Shown one piece after another: positions 36,333-45,463 of a stretch of DNA of 64,000 bases. The stretch spans positions 1 to 64,000 of the forward strand of contig NZ_JBAYTI010000001.1 in assembly GCF_041675725.1 (NCBI RefSeq), written 5' to 3'. The notes under the pieces were generated by a model. The model saw only the letters and a program-made list of their open reading frames with translations. It searched no databases and was not told the origin of the DNA. Within the stretch, counting starts at the first letter, position 1. Every line of letters starts with the position of its first letter. The position numbers and the translations under genes were made by a program. The stretch comes from Castellaniella sp041675725 (GTDB lineage Bacteria; Pseudomonadota; Gammaproteobacteria; Burkholderiales; Burkholderiaceae_B).

Positions 36333-37889
36333 TTGTCCACCCAAGCCCAGCAAGGCCCCGACATGCCACAACCCGACAGCGCATTGCGCCTGCACCATCT
36401 GTCCAGAAGGTTCGGACCGGTCATCGCGCTCTCCGATGTGTCGCTGGATATCAAGCCAGGGCGCATCCATGCCTTGCTGGGCGAGAACGGGGCTGGCAAG
36501 TCCACGACCGTCAAGCTGCTGTCGGGGCTCATGCCCCCCACCACGGGGCACATCGAGGTCTTTGGCGAGCAGGTCAGCCTGGATACGCCGCTGAAGGCCC
36601 AGGCGCTGGGCATACAAACAGCCTTCCAGGAAATGACCATGCTTCCGGAGCTGTCGGTTCTGGACAACATGCTCTTGCCGCGGGCGGCCATGCACGCCAG
36701 CGGCATGATACGCCGCACGCAGCTGCGCAAGCGCATCCTGGCACACATGGCGGCGCTGGACTTCGAAGTGGATCTCGACGAACCGATCCGGAACCTCAGC
36801 CTGACGGTACAGCAAAAGATCGAAATCACGCGCGCCATCTTCAGAAAGCCCAGAATCCTTCTGCTCGATGAACCCACGTCCACGTTGTCATCGGTCGACG
36901 TACAGTGGCTGGGCGACATCATGGCCCGGCTCAAAGCCGACGGCCTGACCACCATATTCATCTCTCACCGCATGAAAGAAGTGCGCGCGTTCTGCGATGA
37001 TCTATCGATCCTGCGCAACGGCCAGCTGATTTCCTCCGGTCTCGTCGACGACTACACCGACGATGAAGTGGTCGAGCTCATTGCCGGCCGCTCGGTGCAC
37101 AACGTCTTTCCGGCGCGCGAAACCCGCAGCGAAGGCACCCGCGTACTCGAGCTGCACAGCCTTTCCTCGGGCGCGATCCGGGATGCCAGCCTGCAACTGC
37201 ACCAAGGGGAAATCCTCGGCATCGCAGCCCTTCAAGGCATGGGGCAGCTCGACCTCTTCGAGGCCTGCTTCGGCCTGCGCCTGCCGGCCTCGGGCCAGAT
37301 CCTGATCGATGGCCAGGCGAGGCTGCACACCGGCCCGATCGGCGCGATCCAGCACGCCGGAATCGGTTTCGTGCCCGAAGACCGCAAGACGGAAGGCCTG
37401 CTGCTGAACCAAAGCGGGCTGAAAAACGCGTCCTTGCCCATACTTGGGCGGCTGACGCGCGGTGGCGCGATCCGCCAGGCAACCGAGCTTGCCGGTGCCG
37501 CACGGGTCTTCGAGCGCATCAATCTGGACCAAAGGGCGCTGTGGATGGACGCAGGATCGTTTTCCGGCGGCAACCAGCAAAAAATCGTCCTTGCACGGTG
37601 GTTGCTGGCCCAAAGCCGGATCCTGCTGCTGTTCGATCCAACGCGCGGCATCGACGTCGGTACGAAGCACGAAATCTACAAGCTGATGCTCGACTACACC
37701 CGGCTCGGCGGCGCCGTGTTGTTCTACTCGACGGAAATCGCCGAAGTGATTCATCTGAGCCACAAGATCCACGTCATTTATCGCGGGCACATCACCCGCA
37801 CCTTCGAGGCGCCGGAGATCACCGAGCACGCCGTCGTGTCCGCCATGCTGGGCCAACCGCACACAGAAACGGAATCGATGCATGCCTAA
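36333..37889 (+). CDS. sugar-type ABC transporter ATP-binding protein, two-domain (operon A)
   Basis: A 518-residue RbsA-like protein with two ATPase domains. The N-terminal domain has Walker A GENGAGKST and Walker B LLLDEPTSTL, but a degenerate signature LSLTVQQKIEITRA. The C-terminal domain lacks a proper Walker A (IAALQGMGQLDL) and has FSGGNQQKIVLARW. Its Walker B region reads LFDPTRGID in place of the usual DEPTRGID, so hydrolysis probably relies on one site, as in RbsA relatives. The TTG at 36333 lies 7 bp after GGAGG; an ATG at 36363 is possible. It overlaps the fused permease gene by 8 bp. Confidence 0.9.
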   Translation: MSTQAQQGPDMPQPDSALRLHHLSRRFGPVIALSDVSLDIKPGRIHALLGENGAGKSTTVKLLSGLMPPTTGHIEVFGEQVSLDTPLKAQALGIQTAFQEMTMLPELSVLDNMLLPRAAMHASGMIRRTQLRKRILAHMAALDFEVDLDEPIRNLSLTVQQKIEITRAIFRKPRILLLDEPTSTLSSVDVQWLGDIMARLKADGLTTIFISHRMKEVRAFCDDLSILRNGQLISSGLVDDYTDDEVVELIAGRSVHNVFPARETRSEGTRVLELHSLSSGAIRDASLQLHQGEILGIAALQGMGQLDLFEACFGLRLPASGQILIDGQARLHTGPIGAIQHAGIGFVPEDRKTEGLLLNQSGLKNASLPILGRLTRGGAIRQATELAGAARVFERINLDQRALWMDAGSFSGGNQQKIVLARWLLAQSRILLLFDPTRGIDVGTKHEIYKLMLDYTRLGGAVLFYSTEIAEVIHLSHKIHVIYRGHITRTFEAPEITEHAVVSAMLGQPHTETESMHA

Positions 37890-39921
37890 TCACTCGTATG
37901 GCCGCATGCTGGATCAATTCGGCAGCGTGATTGCCGCCGCAGTCGTCTTGTTCCTGCTGGTAGCCATGGTCTCTCTCAAGAGTGGCGCCGGCTTCGACTA
38001 TTTCGACTTCATGCTTCTGGTCCAGGGGGGGACCACGCTCGCCATCGCGGCCATCGGCGGCACCCTGGTGATTCTGGGGGGCGGCTTCGACCTGTCTGTG
38101 GGGGCCGTGATTTCACTGGTGAACGTGGTGCTGGCCAGCCAGATCGTCGAAGGCGACGGGCCGGGCACCTTCGTGGCGACACTGCTGCTGGCCATCGGAA
38201 TCGGCACCGCATGCGGGCTGGTCAACGGACTGCTGGTCGCCTATCTCCGATTGCAGTCCATCGTGGTGACCCTGGCCACCATGTTCATTCTCCAGGGCAT
38301 CACGCTGCTGATCATGGACTCGCCGGGCGGCGAAGTCCCCGAAGTCATCAGCGCGACCCTCATGGGTGACTTGATACCCGATTTCATGCCGACCGCGGGG
38401 TTCATGATCCTTGTGTGCCTGGCGCTTTGGGCATGGCTCAAGCGCACCCCCTGGGGCCTGCACCTGTATGCGGTGGGGGGCAACATGGCATCGGCCGGCG
38501 CCGTCGGCGTGCGGGTCCAGCGCATCCTACTGTTGAAATACTGTGCCGCAGGCGCACTGTACGGCCTGGCCGGCCTGTTCCTGACGGCGCAGACAGGCTC
38601 CGGAGACCCGTTGGTCGGCAATTCTTTGCTGCTGCCGGTCTTCGCGGCCATCGTCATCGGCGGCACGCGCCTGGGCGGTGGCCGCGGCGGCCCCCTGGGC
38701 TCCGCACTGGGCGCCTACATTCTCATGGTGATCGTGAACCTCCTGCTGATCTTCAGTGTATCGGCATACTATTCCACGATCGCCCAGGGGGTGGTGCTGA
38801 TCATCGCCGTCTTGCTGAATTCGCTCGGGGCCGGCTCGCCGCTGCGCGCATCCGTCGCGCGCATGCTGGCACGCATCCGCTTTCACAGACAGCAAGGCCG
38901 CGCCCGGCGGCGCCCGCCGCATGACCTGGCGGGCATCGACATCGCACACTCATCCGGCACCCCACCACCCCACGTCGGGCTGCTGAAGCGATACAGGAAA
39001 GACATCCTGCTGTCCGTGCCCGCCCTGGTCGCCCTGATCGCGATCGTGCTGGCAACCGCAGTGATCCTGGACCTCAACATATTCAGGTGGTCGTACTGGA
39101 ACTCGCTGATCGTCCTGTCCACCTTCCTGATCATCCTGGCCCTGGGCCAGGGCGCCGTCATCCTCACGGGCGGCCTCGACCTCTCGCTGCCGTGGACCAT
39201 CGCCCTATGCGCCTTCATCTTCACCGGCATCACACAAGGCTCCAACGAGCACCTGCTCCAGGCCATCCTCGTCGTTACACTGACCGGGCTGGCCATCGGG
39301 CTGCTCAACGGCATCATGGTGGCCGTGCTCGGATTTTCATCCATCGTGGCCACGCTGGCAACCAACGGGATCCTGCAGGGCCTGGCCCTGCTCTATTCCC
39401 AAGGCACCCCCAGCGGCTTTCCGGCGCCTGCCATCTCGTGGCTGATGACGGCCAAGCTCTTCGGCGTCACGCCCATCGCCTACCTGATACTGGCCTTCGT
39501 CGCCTTTGCCGTGTTCCTGCTCACGTGCACGCCTTTTGGCCGGCATGTGTACGCCACCGGCAGCAACCAGCGGGCGGCACTGCTGTCGGGGGTCCCGACC
39601 AACCGCACCCTCATCCTGGTGTTCGTATTGTCCAGCCTGTGCGCCGCCCTGGTGGGTGTGCTGCTGACCGGATTCTCGGGCCAGGCCAGCTTGGGCATGG
39701 GGGATGATTTCCTGCTGCCTTCGATCGCCGTCATCGTCGTCGGCGGCGGGCTGATCACCGGAGGGCGCGGACACTACCTGGGCATGCTGGCCGGCGTGCT
39801 GCTGCTCACGGCCCTGCAGATGTTGCTGTCGGGCAGTGGCCTGCCCTACGCCGTGCGGCCCATCATCTTTGGTTCCGTTCTGCTGCTGGCGGTGGCCAGC
39901 CTCAAAGAGCGGTTTTCTTAG
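37882..39921 (+). CDS. fused tandem sugar-type ABC permease
   Basis: At 679 residues this is about twice the length of a normal RbsC-type permease and contains two complete permease domains in one chain. The first half has ILGGGFDLSVGAVISLVNVV, LVNGLLVAYLRLQSIVVTLA and the GGNMASAGAVGVRVQRILLLKY loop. The second half, from about residue 345, repeats the pattern with LTGGLDLSLPWTIALCAFIF, LLNGIMVAVLGFSSIVATLA and GSNQRAALLSGVPTNRTL. They are joined by an Arg/Pro-rich cytosolic linker near 325-355. The two halves would form the usual heterodimer pore. Confidence 0.9.
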   Translation: MPNHSYGRMLDQFGSVIAAAVVLFLLVAMVSLKSGAGFDYFDFMLLVQGGTTLAIAAIGGTLVILGGGFDLSVGAVISLVNVVLASQIVEGDGPGTFVATLLLAIGIGTACGLVNGLLVAYLRLQSIVVTLATMFILQGITLLIMDSPGGEVPEVISATLMGDLIPDFMPTAGFMILVCLALWAWLKRTPWGLHLYAVGGNMASAGAVGVRVQRILLLKYCAAGALYGLAGLFLTAQTGSGDPLVGNSLLLPVFAAIVIGGTRLGGGRGGPLGSALGAYILMVIVNLLLIFSVSAYYSTIAQGVVLIIAVLLNSLGAGSPLRASVARMLARIRFHRQQGRARRRPPHDLAGIDIAHSSGTPPPHVGLLKRYRKDILLSVPALVALIAIVLATAVILDLNIFRWSYWNSLIVLSTFLIILALGQGAVILTGGLDLSLPWTIALCAFIFTGITQGSNEHLLQAILVVTLTGLAIGLLNGIMVAVLGFSSIVATLATNGILQGLALLYSQGTPSGFPAPAISWLMTAKLFGVTPIAYLILAFVAFAVFLLTCTPFGRHVYATGSNQRAALLSGVPTNRTLILVFVLSSLCAALVGVLLTGFSGQASLGMGDDFLLPSIAVIVVGGGLITGGRGHYLGMLAGVLLLTALQMLLSGSGLPYAVRPIIFGSVLLLAVASLKERFS

Positions 39922-39930
39922 GAGCGCAAA

Positions 39931-40806
39931 ATGAAGATTGAAGTGTTTGTCGACGTGAAAACGACGCTGGGCGAGGGCCCCTTGTGGGACATTGACGAGC
40001 AACGCCTCTACTGGATAGACAGCGCCGACGGCCGGATCTTCCGTGCAACCGCCGACGGCCGGGAAATCCGGGCCTGGCAGGTGCCCACAAAAATCGGCTC
40101 GATGGCCCTGCGACGCTCCGGAGGGGCGATTGCATCGCTGGCCAACGGCCTGCACACCGTCGACTTCAAAACGGGCGCCGTCGAATTGCTGCACGACCCG
40201 GAGCCCGGCCTGCCCAACAACCGGCTCAACGACGGCAAGGTCGACCCCAAAGGGCGTTTCCTGTTCGGCAGTATGGACACCATGGAAGAAGGGCCCAACG
40301 GCGCGCTGTACCGCCTGGATCCCGACCTGTCCGTCCATCGCCTGCAGGACGGGATCGTCGTGTCGAACGGCCCCTGTTGGAGTCCGGATGGCAAGACATT
40401 CTATTTTGCCGATACCTGGGCAGAAGAAATCTGGGCCTACGACTACGATCTCGATACCGGGGCGATCGCCAACCGGCGTACTTTTACCAAAATCCAGGGT
40501 ACGAACTTCCGCTCTCCGGATGGGTCCACCGTGGATGCCGAGGGCTGCCTGTGGAATGCCCAGGTCTATGAAGGCCAGTTGGTGCGCTATACCCCGGACG
40601 GCCAGGTCGAGCGCATCATCGAAATGCCCGTCAAGAACGTCACCAGCGTGATGTTTGGCGGCGAGCACCTCGATATCCTGTTCGTCACCTCCATGTCGCG
40701 CCCCCCGCTGCCCCGATTCCCGTCTGATTCAGTGCTGGGGGGCAGCGTCTTCATGATCACCGGGCTGGGGATCCGTGGAGTCCCCGAACAGCGCTTCGCA
40801 GGCTGA
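39931..40806 (+). CDS. SMP-30/gluconolactonase family lactonase (operon A)
   Basis: A six-bladed beta-propeller metal-dependent hydrolase of 291 residues. Candidate divalent-cation ligands are the Glu of LGEGPLWD, the Asn of NNRLNDGKVD, the Asn of SNGPCWSPDG and the Asp of SPDGSTVDAEG, as in regucalcin-type gluconolactonases. It should open a sugar-type or related lactone to its hydroxy acid. It follows the permease by 9 bp with a GGAG ribosome binding site. Confidence 0.9.
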   Translation: MKIEVFVDVKTTLGEGPLWDIDEQRLYWIDSADGRIFRATADGREIRAWQVPTKIGSMALRRSGGAIASLANGLHTVDFKTGAVELLHDPEPGLPNNRLNDGKVDPKGRFLFGSMDTMEEGPNGALYRLDPDLSVHRLQDGIVVSNGPCWSPDGKTFYFADTWAEEIWAYDYDLDTGAIANRRTFTKIQGTNFRSPDGSTVDAEGCLWNAQVYEGQLVRYTPDGQVERIIEMPVKNVTSVMFGGEHLDILFVTSMSRPPLPRFPSDSVLGGSVFMITGLGIRGVPEQRFAG

Positions 40807-40846
40807 CCCTGCCAACGTCTTTTTACACTATCAGGATGACGAACCC

Positions 40847-41770
40847 ATGAAAACAGCCGTCATAGGGGCAGGCCTCATCGGCCAGGCCTGGTCCATCGTA
40901 TTTGCCCGCGGCGGGCTCGAGGTCACGCTCTGGGATGGCGACCCCGAAGCACTCGCCCGCGCCGGCGAGATGATCGCCGCACTGACCGAAAAGCTGCAAG
41001 ATGCCGGGCTGGTGCCGTCCAGCCAGGATGCGCTGGCCAGGATCCGGCGCGTTGCGACCCTCGAAGAGGCGCTGGCCGATGCAGACTACGTGCAGGAATG
41101 CCTGCCCGAATCCGTAGAGGTCAAAAAAGAGATTTTTGCCCGCATGGATGTGGCGGCAAAACACGATGCCGTACTCGCCAGCTCCACATCCAGCATCGCG
41201 GCCTCCCGGTTCACGGAACACCTGCCCGGCCGTGCCCGGTGCCTGGTGGCGCACCCCGTGAACCCCCCTTACCTGGTCCCCGTGGTCGAGCTGTGCGGCG
41301 CCCCATGGACGGATCCGGCCGTGGTCGCGAAAGCGCACGACCTGCTGACACGCGTGCGGCAAACCCCCATCGTCGTCAAGAAGGAAATCAAGGGTTTCAT
41401 CCTGAACCGGCTGCAGGGCGCCTTGCTGCGGGAAGCCTTCCGCCTGGTCCAGAACGACTGCGTGACCGTCGAGGATCTCGACCTGACCCTCAAGAACGGG
41501 CTGGGCCTGCGGTGGTCGTTCATGGGGCCATTCGAGACCATCGACCTGAATGCGCCCGACGGCTTGCGCGATTACTGCGAACGGTACGGCACCATCTACA
41601 ACGAGCTGGCGCTCGAACAAGCGGACACCACCCCCTGGCCGCAGGCCCTGATCGAGGCGCTGGACGCCGAGCGGCGGAAAATCCTGCCACGGGAGCAGCT
41701 CAAGGACCGGCGCGTCTGGCGCGATGAACATCTGATGGCACTGCTCAGGCACAAGGCGGGCGAACGCTGA
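40847..41770 (+). CDS. 3-hydroxyacid dehydrogenase, CryL/carnitine-dehydrogenase-like
   Basis: A 307-residue NAD-binding enzyme of the 3-hydroxyacyl-CoA dehydrogenase family. It has the Rossmann motif VIGAGLIGQAW, the catalytic-His region CLVAHPVNPPYLVPVVELC and IKGFILNRLQGALLREAF. Relatives are L-gulonate 3-dehydrogenase and L-carnitine dehydrogenase, which oxidise a beta-hydroxy acid to a beta-keto acid without CoA. This fits the following BKACE gene exactly, as carnitine dehydrogenase and a BKACE are paired in carnitine breakdown. The ATG at 40847 was chosen over the longer frame at 40775, which overlaps the lactonase gene. Confidence 0.88.
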   Translation: MKTAVIGAGLIGQAWSIVFARGGLEVTLWDGDPEALARAGEMIAALTEKLQDAGLVPSSQDALARIRRVATLEEALADADYVQECLPESVEVKKEIFARMDVAAKHDAVLASSTSSIAASRFTEHLPGRARCLVAHPVNPPYLVPVVELCGAPWTDPAVVAKAHDLLTRVRQTPIVVKKEIKGFILNRLQGALLREAFRLVQNDCVTVEDLDLTLKNGLGLRWSFMGPFETIDLNAPDGLRDYCERYGTIYNELALEQADTTPWPQALIEALDAERRKILPREQLKDRRVWRDEHLMALLRHKAGER

Positions 41771-41835
41771 TCCCGCCCCGCCAAGCCGGCCTGCGGGCAC
41801 TCGCATCGATATCGAATTTTTCAAGGAGCACCATC

Positions 41836-42768
41836 ATGGCAAGCAAGAAAAAAGCCATCATCAGCTGCGCGGTCACCGGCGCGATCCATACACCCAGCAT
41901 GTCGCCGTATTTGCCGGTCACCGCAGAGCACATTGCAGACGATGCCATTGCAGCCGCGCGCGCCGGCGCCGCCGTCCTGCACCTGCACGCCCGCGATCCG
42001 AAAGATGGCAGGCCCACCCAGGATCCGGAATACTTCCGACCATTTCTGGAGAAAATCAAGCAGGCCACGGATGCGGTGATCAACATCACCACGGGCGGCA
42101 GCCCGCACATGACGGTCGAAGAGCGCATGCGCCCGGCAATGACCTTCAAGCCCGAACTGGCCTCGCTGAACATGGGCTCGATGAATTTCGGCCTGTTCCC
42201 CATGCTCAACCGCTTCAAGACCTTTCAGCACGACTGGGAACGCCAGCACCTGGAAAACAGCCGCGACCTGATCTTCAAGAACACCTACAAGGACATCGAG
42301 ACCATCCTGCGCAAGGGCACCGAAAACGGCACGCGCTTCGAATTCGAATGCTATGACATCAGCCACCTGTACAACCTGGCCCACTTCGTGGATCGGGGGC
42401 TGGTGCAAAGCCCCCCTTTCATCCAGTCGGTGTTCGGCATCCTGGGTGGCATCGGGCCCAACCCCGAAGACCTGATGCACATGCGGCGCACGGCCGACCG
42501 GCTGTTTGGCGACGACTACCAATGGTCTATCCTGGGTGCGGGCCGCAACCAGATTCCGCTGGCCACCATCGGCGCCGCCATGGGCTCCAACGTGCGTGTC
42601 GGGCTCGAAGACTCGCTCTGGCTGGGGCCAGGCGAAATGGCGAAATCCAACGCCGACCAGGTGACGCGCATCCGCACCATTCTCGAGGCCCTGAACCTCG
42701 AGGTCGCCACCCCCGATGAAGCCCGCGCAATCCTCTGCCTGAAAGGCGCCGATCAGGTCGCCTTCTGA
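41836..42768 (+). CDS. beta-keto acid cleavage enzyme (BKACE, 3-keto-5-aminohexanoate cleavage family)
   Basis: BKACE enzymes (DUF849) are Zn-dependent TIM-barrel enzymes that react a beta-keto acid with acetyl-CoA to give acetoacetate and a new acyl-CoA. The 310-residue protein has AVTGAIHTPSMSPYLPVT, the metal-binding VLHLHARDPKDGRP, INITTGGSPHMTVEERM and FEFECYDISHL, all family blocks. The specificity cannot be read. It is the last gene of operon A, with GGAG before the ATG, and meets operon B convergently. Confidence 0.92.
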   Translation: MASKKKAIISCAVTGAIHTPSMSPYLPVTAEHIADDAIAAARAGAAVLHLHARDPKDGRPTQDPEYFRPFLEKIKQATDAVINITTGGSPHMTVEERMRPAMTFKPELASLNMGSMNFGLFPMLNRFKTFQHDWERQHLENSRDLIFKNTYKDIETILRKGTENGTRFEFECYDISHLYNLAHFVDRGLVQSPPFIQSVFGILGGIGPNPEDLMHMRRTADRLFGDDYQWSILGAGRNQIPLATIGAAMGSNVRVGLEDSLWLGPGEMAKSNADQVTRIRTILEALNLEVATPDEARAILCLKGADQVAF

Positions 42769-42858
42769 TCCATTCGATCCATACAGGCCCGCCAGCCGAC
42801 CCGTGCCGCCCGTGCGGATGGGCCGGCTGCGCGGACGGGCTATCCGGCGGCCGGCCCC

Positions 42859-44361
42859 TCAGTGGACTGCCGCATACATGATGCCTTCCTCTGTGGCCTC
42901 GTCGGCATCGAACTCCTCGACCACCCGGCCGGACCGGTAGACCAGAACCCGGTCTGACAACTTCAGAATCTCGGGCAGATAAGATGAAATCACCACGACG
43001 GCCAAGCCGCTGTCAGCCAAGTCGCGAATCACGTTATGGATCTCGCTGATCGCCCCCACGTCCACGCCGCGCGTCGGCTCATCGAAAAATATCAGCCGGG
43101 GCGCTTGGGCCAATGATTTGGCGGCCACCACCTTTTGCTGGTTGCCGCCCGACAATTCGACGATACGGGCCGCCGGATTGATCGCCCGAATCTGGAAGAT
43201 TTTTTTCCATTTTTCGGTTTCCTCTTTGGCATAGTCGGACCCGAGGAAACCAAGCTGGGTGGACCCCTTGACCAGCAAACCCGCTTCGATGTTCTGCTGG
43301 ATGGTCATGTTCTCGAAGAAGCCATCCGCTTTGCGATCTTCGGTGATGTAGACGATACCGCTGTTGACCGCCGGCCCTGGCGTGCGATAGCGAACCTCCC
43401 GGTCTTGGTAGCGGACTACGCCACCGTAAAAATGGTTCCGCTTGATGACCCCGGCAATCACCTTGGCCGTCTCCGAGCGACCCGAGCCCACCAGCCCAAA
43501 CAGGCCGGTAATCTGGCCGGTATAGATGGAAAACGAGGTATTGCGCACGATCCCGCCCATGGAGAGATTTTCCACACTCAGGATGCGCGTGGTGTTGACC
43601 GGTTTCTGGTCGGCGCGCTGCTGCGGCTGATACGCCTCGCCGGACAACTCGCGCCCGACCATATCCTTGATGATGGAGTCTTTGGTCATGTTGATGGCGA
43701 GGTCGTTGCGGATCAGCTGCCCATCCCGCAATACCGTGATCTGGGTGGCCCAGCTCAGCGCTTCCTCGATGGCATGACTGATGAACAGAATCGCAATGCC
43801 TTCCTTGCACAGCCGCTGCAGCAACATGAAGAAATAGTGTTTCTCCTCGGGCGTCAGTGTGGCAGTGGGCTCATCGAAGATAATGACCCTGGCATGCTGG
43901 CGCACGGCGCGCGCGATTTCCACCATTTGCTTCTGTGCAGCGCCCAAGGTGCCCACCGTCGCCCAGGGATCCACATTGAAACTGAGCGAGCCCAGCAGCT
44001 GCTGGGCGCTGATGTACAGGCCCCGCAGCCGGTAGAACCGTTTTTCGCTGCCCAGGAACAGATTCTGGGCCACAGTCATGGACGAGACCAGGCTGGTTTC
44101 CTGATAGACCATGGCAATGCCGCTGTCCAGGGCTTCGGTGGGGTTGCGGAACTGCACCGGCTGGCCATCGATGTGCAAGGTACCCTCGGATGGCGCATAG
44201 ACCCCCGCAATGATCTTGCACAGCGTGGATTTTCCGGCGCCATTTTCTCCTACCAGTGCATGGATCTCGCCGGCGACCAGCTGCAGATCGATGCCCTTGA
44301 TCGCGTAGTTGCCACCGAATTCCTTGGATACGTCTTGCAGGCTGAATATCACCTTACTCAC
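42859..44361 (-). CDS. sugar-type ABC transporter ATP-binding protein, two-domain (operon B)
   Basis: An RbsA/MglA-like protein of 500 residues with two ATPase domains. Domain 1 has Walker A GENGAGKST, signature-like LGAAQKQMVEIARAV and Walker B IIFDEPTATL. Domain 2 has a degenerate Walker A (FGLVGSGRSET), LSGGNQQKVVAAKSL and FFDEPTRGVDVGA. The GTG at 44361, preceded by GGAG, gives the family start VSKVIFSLQDV; an upstream TTG at 44388 is possible. It ends operon B, convergent with BKACE 90 bp away. Confidence 0.9.
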   Translation of the reverse strand: MSKVIFSLQDVSKEFGGNYAIKGIDLQLVAGEIHALVGENGAGKSTLCKIIAGVYAPSEGTLHIDGQPVQFRNPTEALDSGIAMVYQETSLVSSMTVAQNLFLGSEKRFYRLRGLYISAQQLLGSLSFNVDPWATVGTLGAAQKQMVEIARAVRQHARVIIFDEPTATLTPEEKHYFFMLLQRLCKEGIAILFISHAIEEALSWATQITVLRDGQLIRNDLAINMTKDSIIKDMVGRELSGEAYQPQQRADQKPVNTTRILSVENLSMGGIVRNTSFSIYTGQITGLFGLVGSGRSETAKVIAGVIKRNHFYGGVVRYQDREVRYRTPGPAVNSGIVYITEDRKADGFFENMTIQQNIEAGLLVKGSTQLGFLGSDYAKEETEKWKKIFQIRAINPAARIVELSGGNQQKVVAAKSLAQAPRLIFFDEPTRGVDVGAISEIHNVIRDLADSGLAVVVISSYLPEILKLSDRVLVYRSGRVVEEFDADEATEEGIMYAAVH

Positions 44362-44395
44362 GGCACAGCTCCAGGGTTGGGACGTCAATGATCAT

Positions 44396-45463
44396 CTAGA
44401 TATCCAGCGTGAGAAGTTCCATGCTGCCACGGGACGTCGCGTGGATCTGGTTGCCCACGACGGCCACACTGCATACGCCATGCCGTACACCATCCGCGCG
44501 GCTATGATACGACCCCCGGGGGACGAACGCTTCATCCAGGCGCGCCAACAAACCATAAGACAGGCTGGGCGCCCAGGGCTTGGCAATCCCCAGCTGCTTG
44601 ACCTCGCCCCACTGCAGCGGCTCGAGATAGCCACCGCGGGCCCTGAGCTTGGGTGCGATCCAGTATTCGGGCTCCACGTCTTGCAACATGCTCAGGCGGT
44701 AGGCCTCTTCGCGCAATACAAACTCGATCAGTTGGCGCCTGGGCGCAAACAAGCATAGCCAGAACGACGCACCTTCGCGCACCAGGCGCCCCGGGTAGGC
44801 CGGCAACGCATCCAGCACGACGGCATCGCCGCTGTTTTGCGTATACCTCACCAAACGATGCCGCCAGGCCTCGCTGTAGACCACGCGGCCTTGCGTGTCG
44901 ATAACCACACCAGCCGGCCAGGCCAGGCCTGTGCGCAGTGGCTGCGCGACACCATCGGACGACACCGACCAGAGCGAACCGCTCGCGCCCCGTTCGAGAA
45001 GGTCGCGCGCCCAATCGAGCGACGAGTTCTCATCCGAACCGACCGCGACAAGCAGGTCTCCCTGCGGCCCGAAAGACAAGGCCGTCACACAATCGGTTCG
45101 CCCCACGGACACGGCCGAGACATCCATCAAACGGTCCGGCGCACCCACGCGTATCCCTTCGCCAGCCAACGCCACAGCGACGCGCTCGTGTCCATCGCAC
45201 GCAAGCGCCAGCACGCCGCTGGGAAAGCGGGCCACCTCTGCGCGGCTCTGCGCGCCGGTCCGCTCATAGAGTACGTGACCTACGCTGAAAAACAGATGAT
45301 CGCCGCAGCGCAGGAGATTGTCGGGTTCGCCCTCTTGTTTCGCGCCCTCGGCCAGGTCGAGCAGCGTATTGGGCCGGAACGGACCATCCATGGGCGGAAC
45401 CGTCACGCCATAAGCACCCTGCCCAAAAAACCAATCATGCACGCCGCGCAAGGTACGGATCAT
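44396..45463 (-). CDS. SMP-30/strictosidine-synthase-like beta-propeller protein
   Basis: A 355-residue protein with repeated beta-propeller strands, for example GLAWPAGVVIDTQGRVVYSEAWRHRLVRY (blade pattern split over two strands) and LPAYPGRLVREGASFWLCLFAP. The latter resembles the LPGYPDN block of strictosidine-synthase-like lactonases. Strict SMP-30 metal ligands are harder to place than in the operon A enzyme, and the catalytic state is uncertain. The ATG at 45463 follows GGGGAAG and overlaps the stop of the fused upstream gene (ATGA). Confidence 0.75.
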   Translation of the reverse strand: MIRTLRGVHDWFFGQGAYGVTVPPMDGPFRPNTLLDLAEGAKQEGEPDNLLRCGDHLFFSVGHVLYERTGAQSRAEVARFPSGVLALACDGHERVAVALAGEGIRVGAPDRLMDVSAVSVGRTDCVTALSFGPQGDLLVAVGSDENSSLDWARDLLERGASGSLWSVSSDGVAQPLRTGLAWPAGVVIDTQGRVVYSEAWRHRLVRYTQNSGDAVVLDALPAYPGRLVREGASFWLCLFAPRRQLIEFVLREEAYRLSMLQDVEPEYWIAPKLRARGGYLEPLQWGEVKQLGIAKPWAPSLSYGLLARLDEAFVPRGSYHSRADGVRHGVCSVAVVGNQIHATSRGSMELLTLDI

